From Membranipora membranacea (taxonomy: Eukaryota > Bryozoa > Gymnolaemata > Cheilostomatida > Membraniporidae): a stretch of 64,000 bases of DNA. Positions 1-26,816 of the stretch are shown here, one piece after another. Location: assembly GCA_914767715.1 (NCBI GenBank), contig OU612065.1:33294001-33358000 (forward strand), read 5' to 3'. The notes under the pieces are model-generated. The model searched no databases and was not told where the DNA came from. It saw nothing but the letters and a program-made list of their open reading frames with translations. Each line of letters opens with the position of its first letter. The first letter of the stretch is position 1. Both the position numbers and the translations under genes were made by a program.

Positions 1-179
1 CCATTCTTCATAAAAAGCCTTGCTAAGTACTATTCTGTATAAAAGAACCACAAATATTCACACGAATAATAGCTTTGGCCCTTTGAACTTGATAACCTAT
101 CATAGGTGTAAGTAGTACAGCGGTCAAGGTGAGGGTTATTTTGCTGAGTATTCTTAAAATGGAAGTGTGTAAACATTAT

Positions 180-13708
<13,529 letters not shown>

Positions 13709-15185
13709 TGTGATAATATAAGATGGACGACTCTTGTACTCCAAATATCTGACTATGACATTGTATGTAAGAAGTAGTTTGCAGGTTAAACTAAATAAGA
13801 GAGATAAGCCAGAACTAGCTGACTCTTCACCTTTCACAAGCACTAATCTAGATGAGTAAAGTATCCAGCGAATGTGCACTAGGCAGCGGGCAGCAGCAGT
13901 GTATAGTATGCAGTATGTTTGTGGAATGAGTGAAGTAGGTACACGTATAAATAACGATGAAAGTTAGAGTTAGTCGACAGTTGTTTGTGTATTAGAAGCC
14001 GAACACCTGCTCATATCCAAATGATGCCAAAGAGGCTGCTATGCTGCCGCTTAAATCACTTCACTAAAGCCTAGCTGACTATCACACTGACTGATGAAGC
14101 ACTGTGCTCACAACAGCAGATAAAATCAATAAAATCCATCTAACTACATAGGGAGTAGACAACTACTATAACAATATGTTATACTTGTAAAATCAATACT
14201 GACTGCATGTCAAACAATAGCATGAATGTGAGGATTATCCAAGTATATTAACAGTATTACTTTCCAGAACTTCCAGCATCAAGAAGCGGATGCAAACCAT
14301 CTCTTCAGCGGTATGTCTGAGTTAAATTACAGTATACAGCCAACGACCAGATCCGGAAGTATATTCATGGCCATTGTAACGTAAGGAGTATGCATCATTC
14401 AAAAAAGGTTCATTTTAATCTACATATCATGGAGAAGATTAAATCATTCCATTATATGCCCCTTTCCACAAACCAGCAAGTGGAGTTGTCAGCATACACC
14501 ACACTCTGGTCCCCTATTTGTGTGAGGAGAAACAGAGCGACCAAGGCCAACAATGGGAGCGGATTGATGGGAATAATGGGGGGATAATGTGAATTCTACC
14601 AATGATAACAACATTACCATGAATGATAATCAAACATGCTTGTCACTTCACAGGCACTGAGCTATGTTAATTAATAAGTCAAATTCGTTTCCAGTCAATG
14701 AATTTCAGGACAATGTCACGCCTATATACAAGGGCACTTTCAGGGCTTGTCAACAAATCAATACATTGATTAGCATCACATAGAGATGGAGCATCTAATC
14801 CTTTATGATATATCAGTGAGAGTCGGTCACCTGAGCGAGGTTCTTATCTCAGCATCGGATACAGTAACCTTGAGTTTGTAGAAGGCACAGTATAAAAGTA
14901 GGGCCTTTTTTAATGTTTAACTTTATTTGATATTTATTACACATTTTACACTATATACACAGAGGGGCTGAACTTAAGAAACTTGTGACTCGCATCGTTA
15001 ACATTGTGCCCCCAAAATGACTGCCGGACAATGCTAAGCAGTCTAGTCCAAGAGTATGGACAGCACACAGTATCCTCAAATGTCTGTGTGAGTTGTTGAT
15101 ATCAGAGTGTATGTACTCAGACTACACTCTGATAAAGTCAATGCACTGCTCCTCTAATGGGCAGATTATTGTCTCTAGATTACAT
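13709..15185. other. Intergenic: BRSK 5' flank and YTH-gene 3' flank
   Basis: No exon was recognised here. The part next to 13708 must contain the BRSK 5' untranslated region and promoter; no convincing TATA element or CpG cluster stands out. The part next to 15186 is the 3' flank of the YTH gene. Small open frames, for example around 14390-14587, show no family similarity and no exon-like borders. Confidence 0.5.
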
Positions 15186-18100
15186 CTAGAGTCTTTTCAT
15201 CAACCGGTTGTCTGACCTGGCAGAGTCGTTATTCTGGCCAGACAGACTATATCTTACATATATTATCAGCATCAGATAAGTTGAACCAGCATTAGATATG
15301 AGATAGCCTGTGAGCTTAGAGATCAAACAGTGATGTAATACCGGAGGGTACAGTCTGCTGATTACCCAGGGGAGCCGAGTTTGCTCCACTCCCAGGCTAC
15401 AAACAGATAAAATAACTACTGTGATGGAGTACTGATAGAGACCTACGAGTGTTCTGATATACAATAATGATTTGAGAGTTGCACTATAATTCTAAATTCC
15501 TAAATAATATGAACAGATATTAAACATGAGAGCATGGGACTTAAAGGGATACAACATACAGTGGTGCGCGTACCACTGCACAACACACAGGTCTTCAGCT
15601 AGAAACCATGAGTCAAACGCTGTTTCGAGGCCTTCTCTAGTACAACCTCCTCATGGCCGGCCCCAGCAGCATGAAGCCACCCCTGTGTGTTGCTGAGCAT
15701 CTCAATCAATCTCATCGATCCCTCAGTGCATTTTGTCAGTTTCGGTGGTTTGACATAATTGGTGTGTTTACGCTGTTGCGCAACCAGGGAGGCTGCCAAC
15801 TCTTCATTGTTTCAGTGCAACAATGTTCGCCCCATCACTCTCATGCTTATATTCTAAGCCAAACCAGTGCAGGGAGGTTTGCTTTCCATCAACTCATCGG
15901 CGCAAAGTCGCTATCGTCAAGGCACCCGCCCCTCGTGCCACTAGTTCGCTACTCAAATTCACCACATTGAGCATAGTACAACTCATACACAAGTCAGAGA
16001 GATGACTTGTTTGCGCTACAGCCAGTGGGCTGACTGTGATTTCCTGTCTCGCTCTGCCTGCCTTTTATGCGAGGGCCAAGCTTTTAATCCTATGTTTGTA
16101 AAACCTTAGATCTAACTCAGACTCACTTTGATTTTCACTCTGCAGAGATTAAACTACTTTAATTTGAGTATTAAAGGCATAATCTTGCTTAGCCTTCTAC
16201 CCCAAGCAATTTGCTTATCATCACTTAATCCCCTCATTCTAATCCTTACAAGGATTATAACAAAAGGAATTAAATGCTGGCCAACTCCACGAAACAAAGT
16301 GAGTGTGTTAAACCCCAGCTTACAAGTAATAGGATTACTTAGCTTTTGTCTTCACACAGTGCTGTTGCCATATCCATGCAGATGCGCTTTCTGCCTCATG
16401 TACTATGCTTTTTGTGGCTTGTTTGAGTGCTCTTCCTGAAAGCCCAACTCTGGTCAGAAATTTGGTAGCTGATCTAGCCATGAATCCACGGCAGCCAACT
16501 TCCACTGCGAATAATTCGCAATTCCAACCTTTGTCTTGGCATTGTGTGACCAGATCTTCGTATCTTGTCAGTTTTCTCTCATGCGCATATGAGAGATTTT
16601 CTTCCCAAGGCACCGTCAATTCCATCAGTATTAGTGCTTTTTCTTTGTCAGACCAAACAATTAAGTCTGGTCTTTGGTTCGTGATCACAATATGCTGTGG
16701 CATGCTGAGCTGCTCTGTGAGGTCGCATCTCACCTGCCATTCTCCGCTGTTCATCAATCCCTTTTTGCGCAAAATCTTTTCACGCGCTTCACCACCAGCA
16801 TTAGCATATTCACACTTCTCCGTGACATATTTACACAACACTTTCAGGACTTGATTATGCCTATACGTGTATCTTCCCAGGCTCTGTTGGCAATTCGACA
16901 GTATATGTCGAAGTGTGCCCTTAGCCGAGCACTCGGCGCATTTCGAGTTCTCGGTCAAATTCCAGCGTTCCAGGTTTGCCGGGGTCGGTAGTTGATCATA
17001 AGCTGCACCAACCAGAAAGCTGATCCTTTGTGGCTCCATCGACCACAATTCTGTCCATTTGAGCTGACGCTGCTCAACAGACTCCCAACAAGTCCACCTG
17101 CCTTGTTGGGCTTGGCCTACAGCTTGTGTCTGGCGGCGCTCCTCTTCCATCTTGCGCACCTCATCAACTACCATCTCCCGTCTAACCTTTGGGCTTTCCT
17201 TTGAGAACCACCGGTTTGCTTCCCAGCCGATGCCATGACGTGCAGTTGTCACAGCACCCACAATCTCACTTATCTCCAGTCGAGATTTGGCATCTCTGAC
17301 AGTCTCTGTGACAGACCATTTTTTACCAGTGTCAAGTGTTGGAGCACATTCCCTTATCACCTGGTCTGGTGACTCGTTCAACATCATATCCAGTCTCGCC
17401 TTTGATGTTTTGTACTCTTCCACAAGCGATTTCATAGGTAGTGAAAGAGTAAACGAACTGGCATACAGTGCATTAGTGTTGAAGCTCCTTGGAACTCCAA
17501 GCCACTTACGCATGTGCTTGTTAATCATTTGCTCCATTCTCTCAACTGGTGTTAGCGGAATATCATAAACTGTCAGAGGCCACAGAATTCGAGGCATGAG
17601 TGCAAAGTTGAGAATCCAGGCTTTATATTTGCCAGACAGACCACATTTTTCAATCGCGTCCAGCCCTGTAATGAGTTGCTTTTTCACCTCGTTTCCGCGA
17701 AACCTGTCTGTGATCGGTAAACTATACCATCTTCCTAAGCTCTTCACAGGCTGCTCTGCAAGCGTGGGAATACGCTCTGTTCCTATGAAGTAGGTATTTG
17801 GTACAGGTTTGCCTTTACACAAAGACAGGGACCTACGCAAGAGAAAACAACTCCTTTTCATTGATGAATCGACATAGGTTTATCTAGATGTATTAATCAG
17901 AGAGCTACCTGTATTGTATAATTATATTGCCGCTTGTTACATGAGCAATAATTTATATCATCAAGTCTTACTGCCATTACTCAAAAGTATGTACTATGTG
18001 CATGTGCCTGTCAGATTGGACATGTAGTACACAGCCGGGTTAGATGTAATATATTTACTTACATGGTTATCAAAGCGTCTTCGTTTATTGGGAGGACCTC

Positions 18101-21100
18101 TGTTATTCTGACTACCACTTCTGGGATTTGGTCGCTTGAAGCCAGCAGGGTTAACTCCCCTTGCCACCACACGAGTCGGTCTATCGGTGTGTTTCTTCCT
18201 GCGTGCACTCCTGTAAAATATAATGGATTAATCCTCTATCTGAAAATACTTAATCTCAAATATTATCAGCATAACTATGTGCCATGACCATTGAAAATGC
18301 AGGATGTATAAAAGGAAGGACGATCAATTCAATGATATGGACTTGACTGGTATGGTACAGTGGTGGAGTTGCTTCTCCTATACTAATTAGAGGATGAGCT
18401 TGGGGGCTGTCAAACAAATCAATCATTACGCATACTACCCATGTTTGAAATCTAAAAAATCCCTTTATCATCTCTGTTTCTTGCACCAGCATTACTAAGT
18501 ATTGTAGGCTACTGCAGGACAATTTGTGATACAGACAGAGAACACGGACCTAGATGAGGCTGTAGGGGGTTGTTTTGGTCCTATCTCTGATCTTCTCTTC
18601 TTCATTTTACCAACAAGTTCATCATAATCACAAGAGCCGTCTAGAGGGAAGAGCATTCCGAGAGAACAGCCACTCCTCCAGCTTATCTCCTACAAACACA
18701 TGGTAAGTATCATCAAGCTACTAGATGGTAACAGGAAAACAACTGATATTAATTTATTTGACATGTAATGTATGAGCAATTCATTCAAATACACAATTCT
18801 GCTGTAATGCTCAGTTGTAATATGATATTGAGGAGAAACTTGTCTGTTATCGAATATAACTTCCTTTGCAAATTGGCTTCCTTGATAGCAACTAAAATTT
18901 AAATTCATGGAATTTGGCAAACCAGCTCACTGAAGGGTTCTCATTTTACTCATTTAAAGTATTCTTGAGATTAGTGATGTCAATTATTTTCAAAGAGAGT
19001 GAACGGGTAATTGGTTGCCTTGCTGTTGCTCTGATATCAGGATTAAGCAACTATAATCTCATAATGACGCGGCAATTGTGTCATCCCTTTCGCATTAATG
19101 AGCCTTGGTATATCTCCTCTCTCATTCACGCTTGCACTCATGAGGCAAACATATATGACCATTCCATTCTCCTTGGCATTCATTAGCTGACCCAAGGACA
19201 TATTAAAATCTGGTCATATCTTGCAAATGAGAATGTTAATGTGTAGGTATAGATGGTCCAATACTGGCTGGATGTTTCACCTTATGAGCTTTGTCTAATC
19301 TGATGTGACGAGACATGTCATTCTCAGAAAGAAGATAACTTCTTGAACATACACAAGTATTAATATTTTTTTAAATGGTAAACATTGAATATTATAACTA
19401 TATATATGATTTTCTCACCTGCCCATCTCTGGCGACCTTGACTAGTTTATTTCTGTTCCATGTATTCCTGAGATGTGTAAAATTATCAAACTTCATCTCC
19501 TGCCTGGAAAAGAGAGAAGCCTATCAGGGTGAGATTTTCCATAAATAAATTACACCAAGGAGTTTGAAAAAGGAGTGGAAACGGCCTCTCATTTCAAATT
19601 GTTGTTTGTCTCCACTGGTAATTGTCCTCTCTTTATCAGCAAAGCTTTTTCATGACCACAGCCAAACAGAGCAGAGACTGCAGAGAGTGACTTCCTGCGA
19701 AAAAGAAGTACAACTTGAGTTGCTGTAATAATTTTGATGAACTGTCCAATCAGCAAGAGCATAGTTGTGAAATCCCATTTATCAAGATGGGCTCTACCAC
19801 AAATTGTCTAAAGTGTTTGAACCTCTTGAAAAGAAACTAAACTAAGTAGCAGAGATATATAGATAGCACTCAGGTAGATTCCATGTTTCAAACTATAGTC
19901 TAGTTTTACCTGGGACTCCAAAGCCCTCTGCTACTCATATGGGAAGGGAAAGTTCAGCTGCAGACATGGCCATAAATTTGCCTCATAATTTGGTAATCAA
20001 TGGCGGTTTTCATCAGTCAAACGTGGTATGTTATGCCTCCCATTGTCACTTAGGTGTTAGAAAGGGCTTATTTAAGTACTTTCACTACTTTTACCTGGTC
20101 TCAGTTCCTCACATGGTTTTTAAATGGTGAATGAATGATTTATTTTCAGTCTCTCTATCCCCCATCAAACATTTGCATTGGAATTATAATTCAATACACT
20201 GCAAAAGTGGTTACTATATTACTAGCTATCTCTCATCTACACTTGTGGTGATTTACATCATGATATATTGTCTCTGGGTGTCTGAATATACCATTGAGTA
20301 AACATCTCAAATATTTTAATAATTTTCTACTGGAGACAGACATATAAAAAGACTGAGGACTTAAATGAATTTTAATGGAGGGACCATATTAGTACAACCC
20401 TTGGAAACAGCCTTGTTAAGTCACAGGCTACATTTCGATTCCACTCCCTCTCTGTAACTCCCTGATTACACAACTTGGGAAAACGAATTGGTATGTAGCT
20501 GCCTAGCATGGCACAATTATGATATTCTTGAGCACGTTGTGATTGCTAAGCGTCCAAGTAATGTTAGTGTACCTTATCAATACTAGTTTACATAATTGTT
20601 TGCCATAGAATAATGCAACCAAATATAGGAGAAAACCCCACTAGTCCAATGTGGCAAAGCTCTTGCTTAGGAAAGAATAGGTGTTAATTTTGATTCAAAG
20701 TTCAGATGTTAGCTGCACAAATACTTACTGACTGATCCAATCGATTTGTAGCTGGTAGCTCATATTCTCAATAGGCATATTAGATGGTAGACTCCAGGGT
20801 AGTCTTTTGTGGTCCTTATTAGATTTACCACAGAGGCGAGCTACACCCTGGAACGCGCCACTGCCTTGTACTGAGAAGAATATCAGTACACTGGTGTGTT
20901 TCTATAAAGAAAGCAGAAACTTCAAATCAACAGTTAGTATTTGTGAAAGTCTTCTAATGAAAAGTTTGATTGATAATTTAGTTGTGGCATGAGAGGAATA
21001 GACGGTTGTTGATATCTACCAAGATTAACTTTTTCCTCCATACACATTCTAGTCACATACCCTCTTAACCCAACAGGCTCATGAATATTTGAGAGAGGTG

Positions 21101-22933
21101 ATGCGAAACCAACGGTTTCAATTGTTGTCAAACAAATCATATTACATAATAACTCTGGAGTTCATGAAGTTGGGAAAAAATCCAGATGCAAAAAAATAAG
21201 ATGACAACTTACAGCCACTGCCTCGTTGAATCGGATCTCGTTAACTTTAGAAGTGATCCACATCTTTTTCTCCATCGCCAGCTCTACATTCTCAATGTTA
21301 GCACTCTTCACAACGAAGAACTTAGTTTCTCTCTCCTTATACAGGTTACCAAACATTTTGTTGCCATAAACTTCATACTGTGTGTCCTGAAAATATAGAG
21401 TGTTCATAAATATAGGGGTAGTCAAGCAAAGAAAAATGTGTGGTAGAAGACAACATGCCAATATCAACAAAACTTGTTGCTTTTATTCAAACTTCGAGAA
21501 GGAATATAAAATTCATTTGTAGTGCTAAGTTAAAGAAGTGTCACTACATTTATTGGGTAAATTTGTATGATACTCATGCAGTTAACTTTGAAATCAGGAT
21601 CGAAATGCCAAAAATGTTTGGAAAAATACCTCTTGTTAAATGTTTTTGGTCACAAAACATGTGTGCTAAAAATGGTATCATACATTTAAAGATTAACATC
21701 ATCTTACCGACACAGCTATTCCATTTCTGTTAGGTGCAGGTTCAGATTTTTTAGGTGCTGATATGACAGGTGGTGCAGGTTTATGTTTGAAGGGTGCTTG
21801 CTTAGGTATGACAGGCTCAGACTCGGCATCGGTAGTCCTGATCTCTCCGGAAGATAACTCCGATCGCTCAGCTACAGACTGTTCAGCAGCCGATGGTGCA
21901 GCGGAGGACGCGACTTCAGACTTGGCATCAACCGCTGAGTCGGTATCGTGTACCTCCCCTGAGTCCGTATCTGGTAATTCTCCTGTGTCCGTGTCCGGTA
22001 ACTCCCCTGTGTCTGTATCCACCACTTCTCCTGTGTCTGTGTCCGGGACTTCTCCCTCTTCCTCCCCCTCTTCATCTGATCCATCATCAGCCTCTACAGG
22101 GGAATCATTTCCATTAATCTATCAACAGCATGTATGTATACCAAGAATCACTTGATAATAATAATCATTGATAATAGCTGACATTTTTTATGTAACTTTT
22201 TTCATACTGTTTACCAGTTGATCAGGGGAAAATACGTTATAAATAAGAGCGAAAAAGGCGAAAAATAGGCTCGAAAATATGGCACTTAATTTATCACACC
22301 TATATACCAACCTAAAGCCTGTCTGAGTCGCTCCTGCTCAGCCAATAGCTCGGCCATTTCTTGTTCTCGCTTCTTTCTCTCCATCTCGATAGCTAACCGC
22401 TTCTCTTCAATCTCCTTCAGCTTGGCAGCTTTCTCTACAACATGAAAATACCATGTTGTTCAATATTGGCATTGCTTATACGATGAGAGGCCCATCTATG
22501 GATGTATTGCATGTCAGTCGTCTTAACAGTAGATAAATTACATACAATTAATTGCGTAATTGCGCAGTCAGTCCCCTATGGTTAAAACAAATAATAAAGG
22601 ACAGAGACTAAGGGTAGAGATTTGTGATAAACTTTAAGATAAACATTAATGATAAAGAAATAAGAAGTATCGTTTAATCCTATAAAGTAGAAAATCATCT
22701 TTAATGAAGCTTTAAAACTACAGCAAATATGTCTCTACATGACTATCATCAATCATAATTTAATATCTTCCTCAGATTTTCATTAGATTACAGTGGAAAG
22801 AAAACTCAGCCTTTGAATGATCAGTCAGGGAGTTGTCAGAACATCAGCATCATTGGACACAATCAACAACAACAACCATTTCTGAAGTATGCCTACCTGA
22901 ATCCTTCCTTGCTTTCTTTTTCGGTGGAGACAT
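15186..22933 (-). CDS. YTHDC1: Nuclear YTH-domain m6A reader, YTHDC1-like, 9 exons
   Basis: Exons 22933-22897, 22434-22312, 22093-21708, 21386-21213, 20901-20729, 19503-19419, 18689-18550, 18210-18063 and probably 15233-15186 join in phase to 437 codons. Layout: lysine-rich start MSPPKKKARK (nuclear-localisation-like); a charged coiled-coil (KEIEEKRLAIEMERKKREQ); an acidic tract of 8-residue DTDTGELP-type repeats (about 65-105); the YTH domain (about 197-360); then an Arg/Lys-rich tail ending NKRRRFDNH. In the YTH domain the m6A-cage tryptophans correspond to W225 and W276, and M287 stands where human YTHDC1 has L439. The motif KSANIENVEL matches human KSNNHENVSL. The family reads N6-methyladenosine in nuclear RNA and influences splicing and export. 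The last 48-base exon is inferred from a good acceptor, matching phase and an in-frame TAG; the donor at 18549 is weak. Confidence is high for exons up to 18063, moderate for the terminal one. Confidence 0.88.
16335..17861 (-). mobile_element. 5'-truncated LINE ORF with CCHC zinc knuckle and restriction-like endonuclease
   Basis: One uninterrupted 508-codon frame. Its N-terminal third resembles the region after the polymerase core of a non-LTR reverse transcriptase; the catalytic YADD region itself is missing. At residues 308-324 lies a C-x2-C-x7-H-x4-C knuckle, followed by a restriction-like endonuclease signature with RPD at 397-399 and Glu at 414 in LMELTVPWEENL. This CCHC plus PD-(D/E)XK order is that of R2/R4/NeSL-type LINEs, where the endonuclease sits after the polymerase. 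The copy lies in the same orientation as the host gene, inside the last intron of the YTHDC1-like gene. The intact reading frame suggests a fairly recent, 5'-truncated insertion. The 3' end of the element, somewhere between 16335 and about 15500, is not resolved. Confidence 0.85.
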
Positions 22934-22938
22934 CTTGA

Positions 22939-22959
22939 GTGTGTGTGTGTGTGTGTGTG
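22939..22959. repeat. (GT)n microsatellite next to the YTH gene start codon
   Basis: About ten GT units on the plus strand lie six bases upstream of the ATG at 22933, so the minus-strand mRNA leader would contain an (AC)n run immediately before the start codon. A repeat this close to a start may vary in length among individuals. Confidence 0.85.
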
Positions 22960-23859
22960 CTATGTTCAGATGGTGTCTACAATAACCTAAATCGAAAGAG
23001 ATTTAAAATGATTAATTTGAATCAGACGCATCATAGCTTTCTATAGACCTAAAACTTGTCTTGTCTTTGAGAAGGGGCTGGCCAAGGTAACTCGAATCAA
23101 CCTCGGTTCTAATACTCAGCCACTAAAGAATATCACTCACTAACAGAAAAATTTACCATCTAAAATGTACCAAATTGAAATGAGATGAATTTCCTTGAAG
23201 CGATTACTACGACACACAGATATCAGTTGAATTTCAACAGCATTTAATGTGCAACTTTATTCCATATGTACATTAATATTTATCACATGTATTAATTTCG
23301 ACTAGCATTAAAACCAACATGATTACTGACCGGTGTCAATCATTCACACATCTCTTGTCAACATATTAAATTTTATCTTCATTTTTAAAAAGTCATATCT
23401 GTTATTTGTCTGGGCTTACTCATGTAATTGCCCTAGTTGATCTACAATTGACCTCAAACGCTTGGTGAGGTACACAACCCACTCACACTTTTAGGCTATC
23501 CTATATGCCCGCCCCATGGGCTAACCAAACCACCATTTGCCCCAAGTGTAGCTTTTGGTATTCTACCTCCAAGACAGGACTTACAGTGAATACGGGAGAC
23601 TAAACCTCTCTCTGATTATCAGGTCATGACAGAAGAACTAATAGTGTGTACTGTCAATCAGCCGTATATTGTATAGCTTGTGTAGGGTTGTTGCCTAATT
23701 CACGCCTGGGACTTACAGGTGTATTTATTTTGTACAGTATCCGTTTTTGGGTGCTTGATACATTGCAAAGTTAAGGGTCCATGCACATGGCCTACCCACT
23801 TAGGCTAGGTGATCGGTATCAATCGGGATATATGTATAAACTCGCTTCTTGTTTTTTTA
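22960..23859. other. Intergenic, 5' flank of the YTHDC1-like gene
   Basis: No coding similarity seen on either strand. The stretch adjoining 22960 should hold the promoter of the minus-strand YTH gene. I see no clear TATA box or strong motif. Confidence 0.45.
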
Positions 23860-25242
23860 ATCCATAACCAAATTAAGCTGGGCATACTGCTGCCAATTTT
23901 TACAAATAAGTCAGAGCACATCGCAACAGACTGTTTTTTCACACCAACAATAACAGAGCAATAAGCCTGACATGTATACTCTCCAAAATTACTGAGCATG
24001 TAATTTGCTCGAATATGTGGAGTTCATAAACCAAAACAAGATTATTACGGATAACCAACATGGTTTCAGAACTGGCTTTAACACAACAACACAACTCTTA
24101 CATGTCATCCATTTTGCTACACAGGCATTGTACCAAAAAAATCAGTGTCACATCATAAGCTTTGATTTTACCAAGACATTTGATAAGGTGCCACACAACC
24201 TACTACTTTACAAACTAGGACAACTGAACTTCAACGACAGATGCGTACACTGGATCTCAGACTGGCTACACGACAGATCATCAAGTATTTCGATGAATGG
24301 TCAGATGTCAAGAAACTTTGCTATAGACTCAGGAGTACCACAAGGATCGGTACTGGGCCCACCTCTCTTCCTGATTTATATTAATGACATGATAACACAT
24401 GTATCAGTTTCTGACTGTCGATTGTATGCAGATGACACATTGTTATGCATAAATGTCTCAGATTATCCCAATAAAATTCAAGATGATGTGACAGGTCTCT
24501 CCAATGGGGAATGAGTTTTAATAGTAAACAATGCTCTCATATCCAGATCGGTGTCTCAAAACTAGAAATTGCTGTGAAGCTAGGAGACAACACGATCCCG
24601 CAATCAGACTCAATAAAATACCTGGGTATCCAAATCGACTCAACTGTAAAATGGAACAACCATATTACTCAAATTAAAGCTAAAGCAAATAGAACGCTAG
24701 GTATGGTTAAACGAGGACTCAGGGAGGCACCAGTGAAGACAAAACTTCTTGCACTTAAAACCCTGGTCCTACCTATATTAGCAAGTTTGGTCCCTCATAA
24801 TATGAACTTGAAAACTAATATTGAGAAAGTCCAAAGAGATGCAGTCAAATGGATCTACCATTTGAAAAAAACGAGAAAGCATCACTGAATGTATGCATAA
24901 CCATGGTATAGCTTCTTTATCTGACAGCTAAGAGATGATCTTGACACTAAGTTTCTAAGAAAGGTGGAAGCTGGTACTTTCAAAGTAAATCTAAACGGTT
25001 ATCTTCAGATCAACACCCACGAGCACAACACCAGAGGCAAAGTCGTAGGCTGGCAACACAGAGTAAATCCCTGGCGATACAGTTACTATAACCGTGTCCA
25101 TGGCAAGGTAAACACATTTTGTGACTATTCTAAAGAGTAAAATTACTCTCTCAGTCTCTTGCTTCATAATAATGGTAAACAGAGCTTGAGAGGATTCAGT
25201 CAAGCAATGATTGATGGGTAACAATCAGTATATATATATTTG
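23860..25242 (+). mobile_element. Frameshifted non-LTR retrotransposon (CR1/L2/jockey-like) reverse-transcriptase relic
   Basis: Plus-strand frames give, in order: NRAISLTCILSKITEHV (about 23952-24005); QHGFRTGF; motif A FDFTKTFDKVPHNLL; motif B GVPQGSVLGPPLF with YINDM; and the YADD catalytic box (about 24425). After a frame change near 24505 come KYLGIQIDS and VQRDAVKWIYHL. A further frame change near 24930 leads to an HNTRGKVVGWQHRVNP-type C-terminus. At least three frame changes show it is a pseudogene. No endonuclease domain remains, so it is 5'-truncated. The 3' end runs into a short (TA)n tract at about 25231-25242, a common tail for this class. The family copies itself through target-primed reverse transcription; this copy cannot. 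Confidence 0.85.
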
Positions 25243-26816
25243 CTTAGCTATGTTCATGATCAGTGACGGCTTACAAAGATACACCGTGACCATGTTTGTA
25301 TGCGGTGGGCATCCTATGAACATGAATCAATCAAGGCAAAACAAGGTGGTGGTACTGGTAGGAGTATAAATTAAATGTCTTCGGTGAGACATGGACCTTG
25401 ATGACAGGGGCAGTAGTTGAACACAGCAATACTACACAGACTGAGACCACAGGTCTACACCAAAACCTTGCCAAAGGAACCAGGTTTGGAGTAGACTCGG
25501 ACCTGTGCCTGAGACATAAAAACTTTTTCCTTGCATTTCTATTAACATATCGCCAGGTTATAACTGATAAACGGATATTGTAATTGACCTAAGGTAAGTA
25601 GTTATATTATTGATAAATATGGTTACACACGTCTGTGCAGCCAGGTATTGGTTCTGGATTCTCAATGTCAAGGTTAAATATCTGGAAAGTGGAAAAAATT
25701 GGAAATCAAGAATGTTCTCAACCTTCATGCCTGGAAGACTGCAATTATCACAATTGAGCAAATTTGCATCATTCAAAGTGTTTTCAAGTGGATGCATGAG
25801 TTAGATCAAGGGTTTGCATGTAAACCGACCATGTCATCACACTGCTCAATGAAAAACACCCTTGCCTTGGCTAATTTCTAATAATAATGGGTGATGTGGT
25901 GAGGATGTTGGAAGGTTATGTATTGAATATCCCATCAATCATATATGGGTTGTTGGTATTGGGCTTGATGGTAATCGTCATTCTAGCAAACCCCATGCAT
26001 GTAGTTGAGATTATCATGGTAGATCACTGGGGATGCTCCATCCTCATGACTTATTCATTACTTCTCTAAGTTAGAGTCTTCTAAGCCTAGGCTCATACAT
26101 TTGAATCTCCATGGTAAGACTTTCTCTCCTGAACTGAACTATAGGGGATGATATCTTTTCCTCCCACCTGGTTCTGAAAAAAGAACAGGGTAAACTAGAA
26201 CTCTGTCTGTGCATTACAGTCTCCTTTGATAAAATTTACAGTCCGGCGCTCTTTTCATGAAGGGGCTGAGAAATACTCCTTGGTGAAGGGTTTGCTCACC
26301 TTTGTTGCAAAATTTTATAACTCATCATCTCTTCACCAATTAAAAACACTCATGCAATGATGAAGTATCATTTAACTCAACCGTGATCACTCGTTCAGTT
26401 TGTGCTACTTGCATAGGTCTGTGACAACATTTATTCAGCTTCTTCAGCTCAATCTGCAGACTTAGTCTGTTTTAGCCCTAAGCAATAGCTCTGCTGATAA
26501 GAAATGTATTGCATGCATAAAAGAAGTATCCTTATCACTTAGCTTCACCCACTCAAGCCCCTAGTTGAAGTTTATGACGGCACAATTTTTTTGGGGCCTC
26601 CGCTACATTTTTTCTTACCTTACATGTAACATTTCTTGTTCAAAATACATGGCTGGTTAGTTGTATACTTTTGCGTAGATCTATTATTCTTATCTTCTTG
26701 TGTTGACTCTTTAGTTGTGGTTGCAGTGCAGAAAAGACATAAAATATGATATACAAAGTCAGCAAAGATAATAAAGACCCCATGACTGAAGGCCTATGAT
26801 AGCTGCACTATACATA
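25243..26816. other. Intergenic, 5' flank of the HERC4-like gene
   Basis: No exon was recognised. Short open frames such as 25398-25583 and 25887-26069 lack family similarity. The last few hundred bases must contain the promoter and leader of the plus-strand HERC gene. Confidence 0.45.

Noticed and set aside
16405-17204. Plus-strand open frames (for example 16405-16854, 16992-17204) across the LINE
   Set aside because: They are antisense shadows of the 508-codon endonuclease-LINE frame and have no domain of their own.
21763-22155. Plus-strand Ser/Pro/Val-rich 130-codon frame
   Set aside because: It is the antisense of the acidic repeat exon of the YTH gene; the repeat makes the opposite strand open as well.
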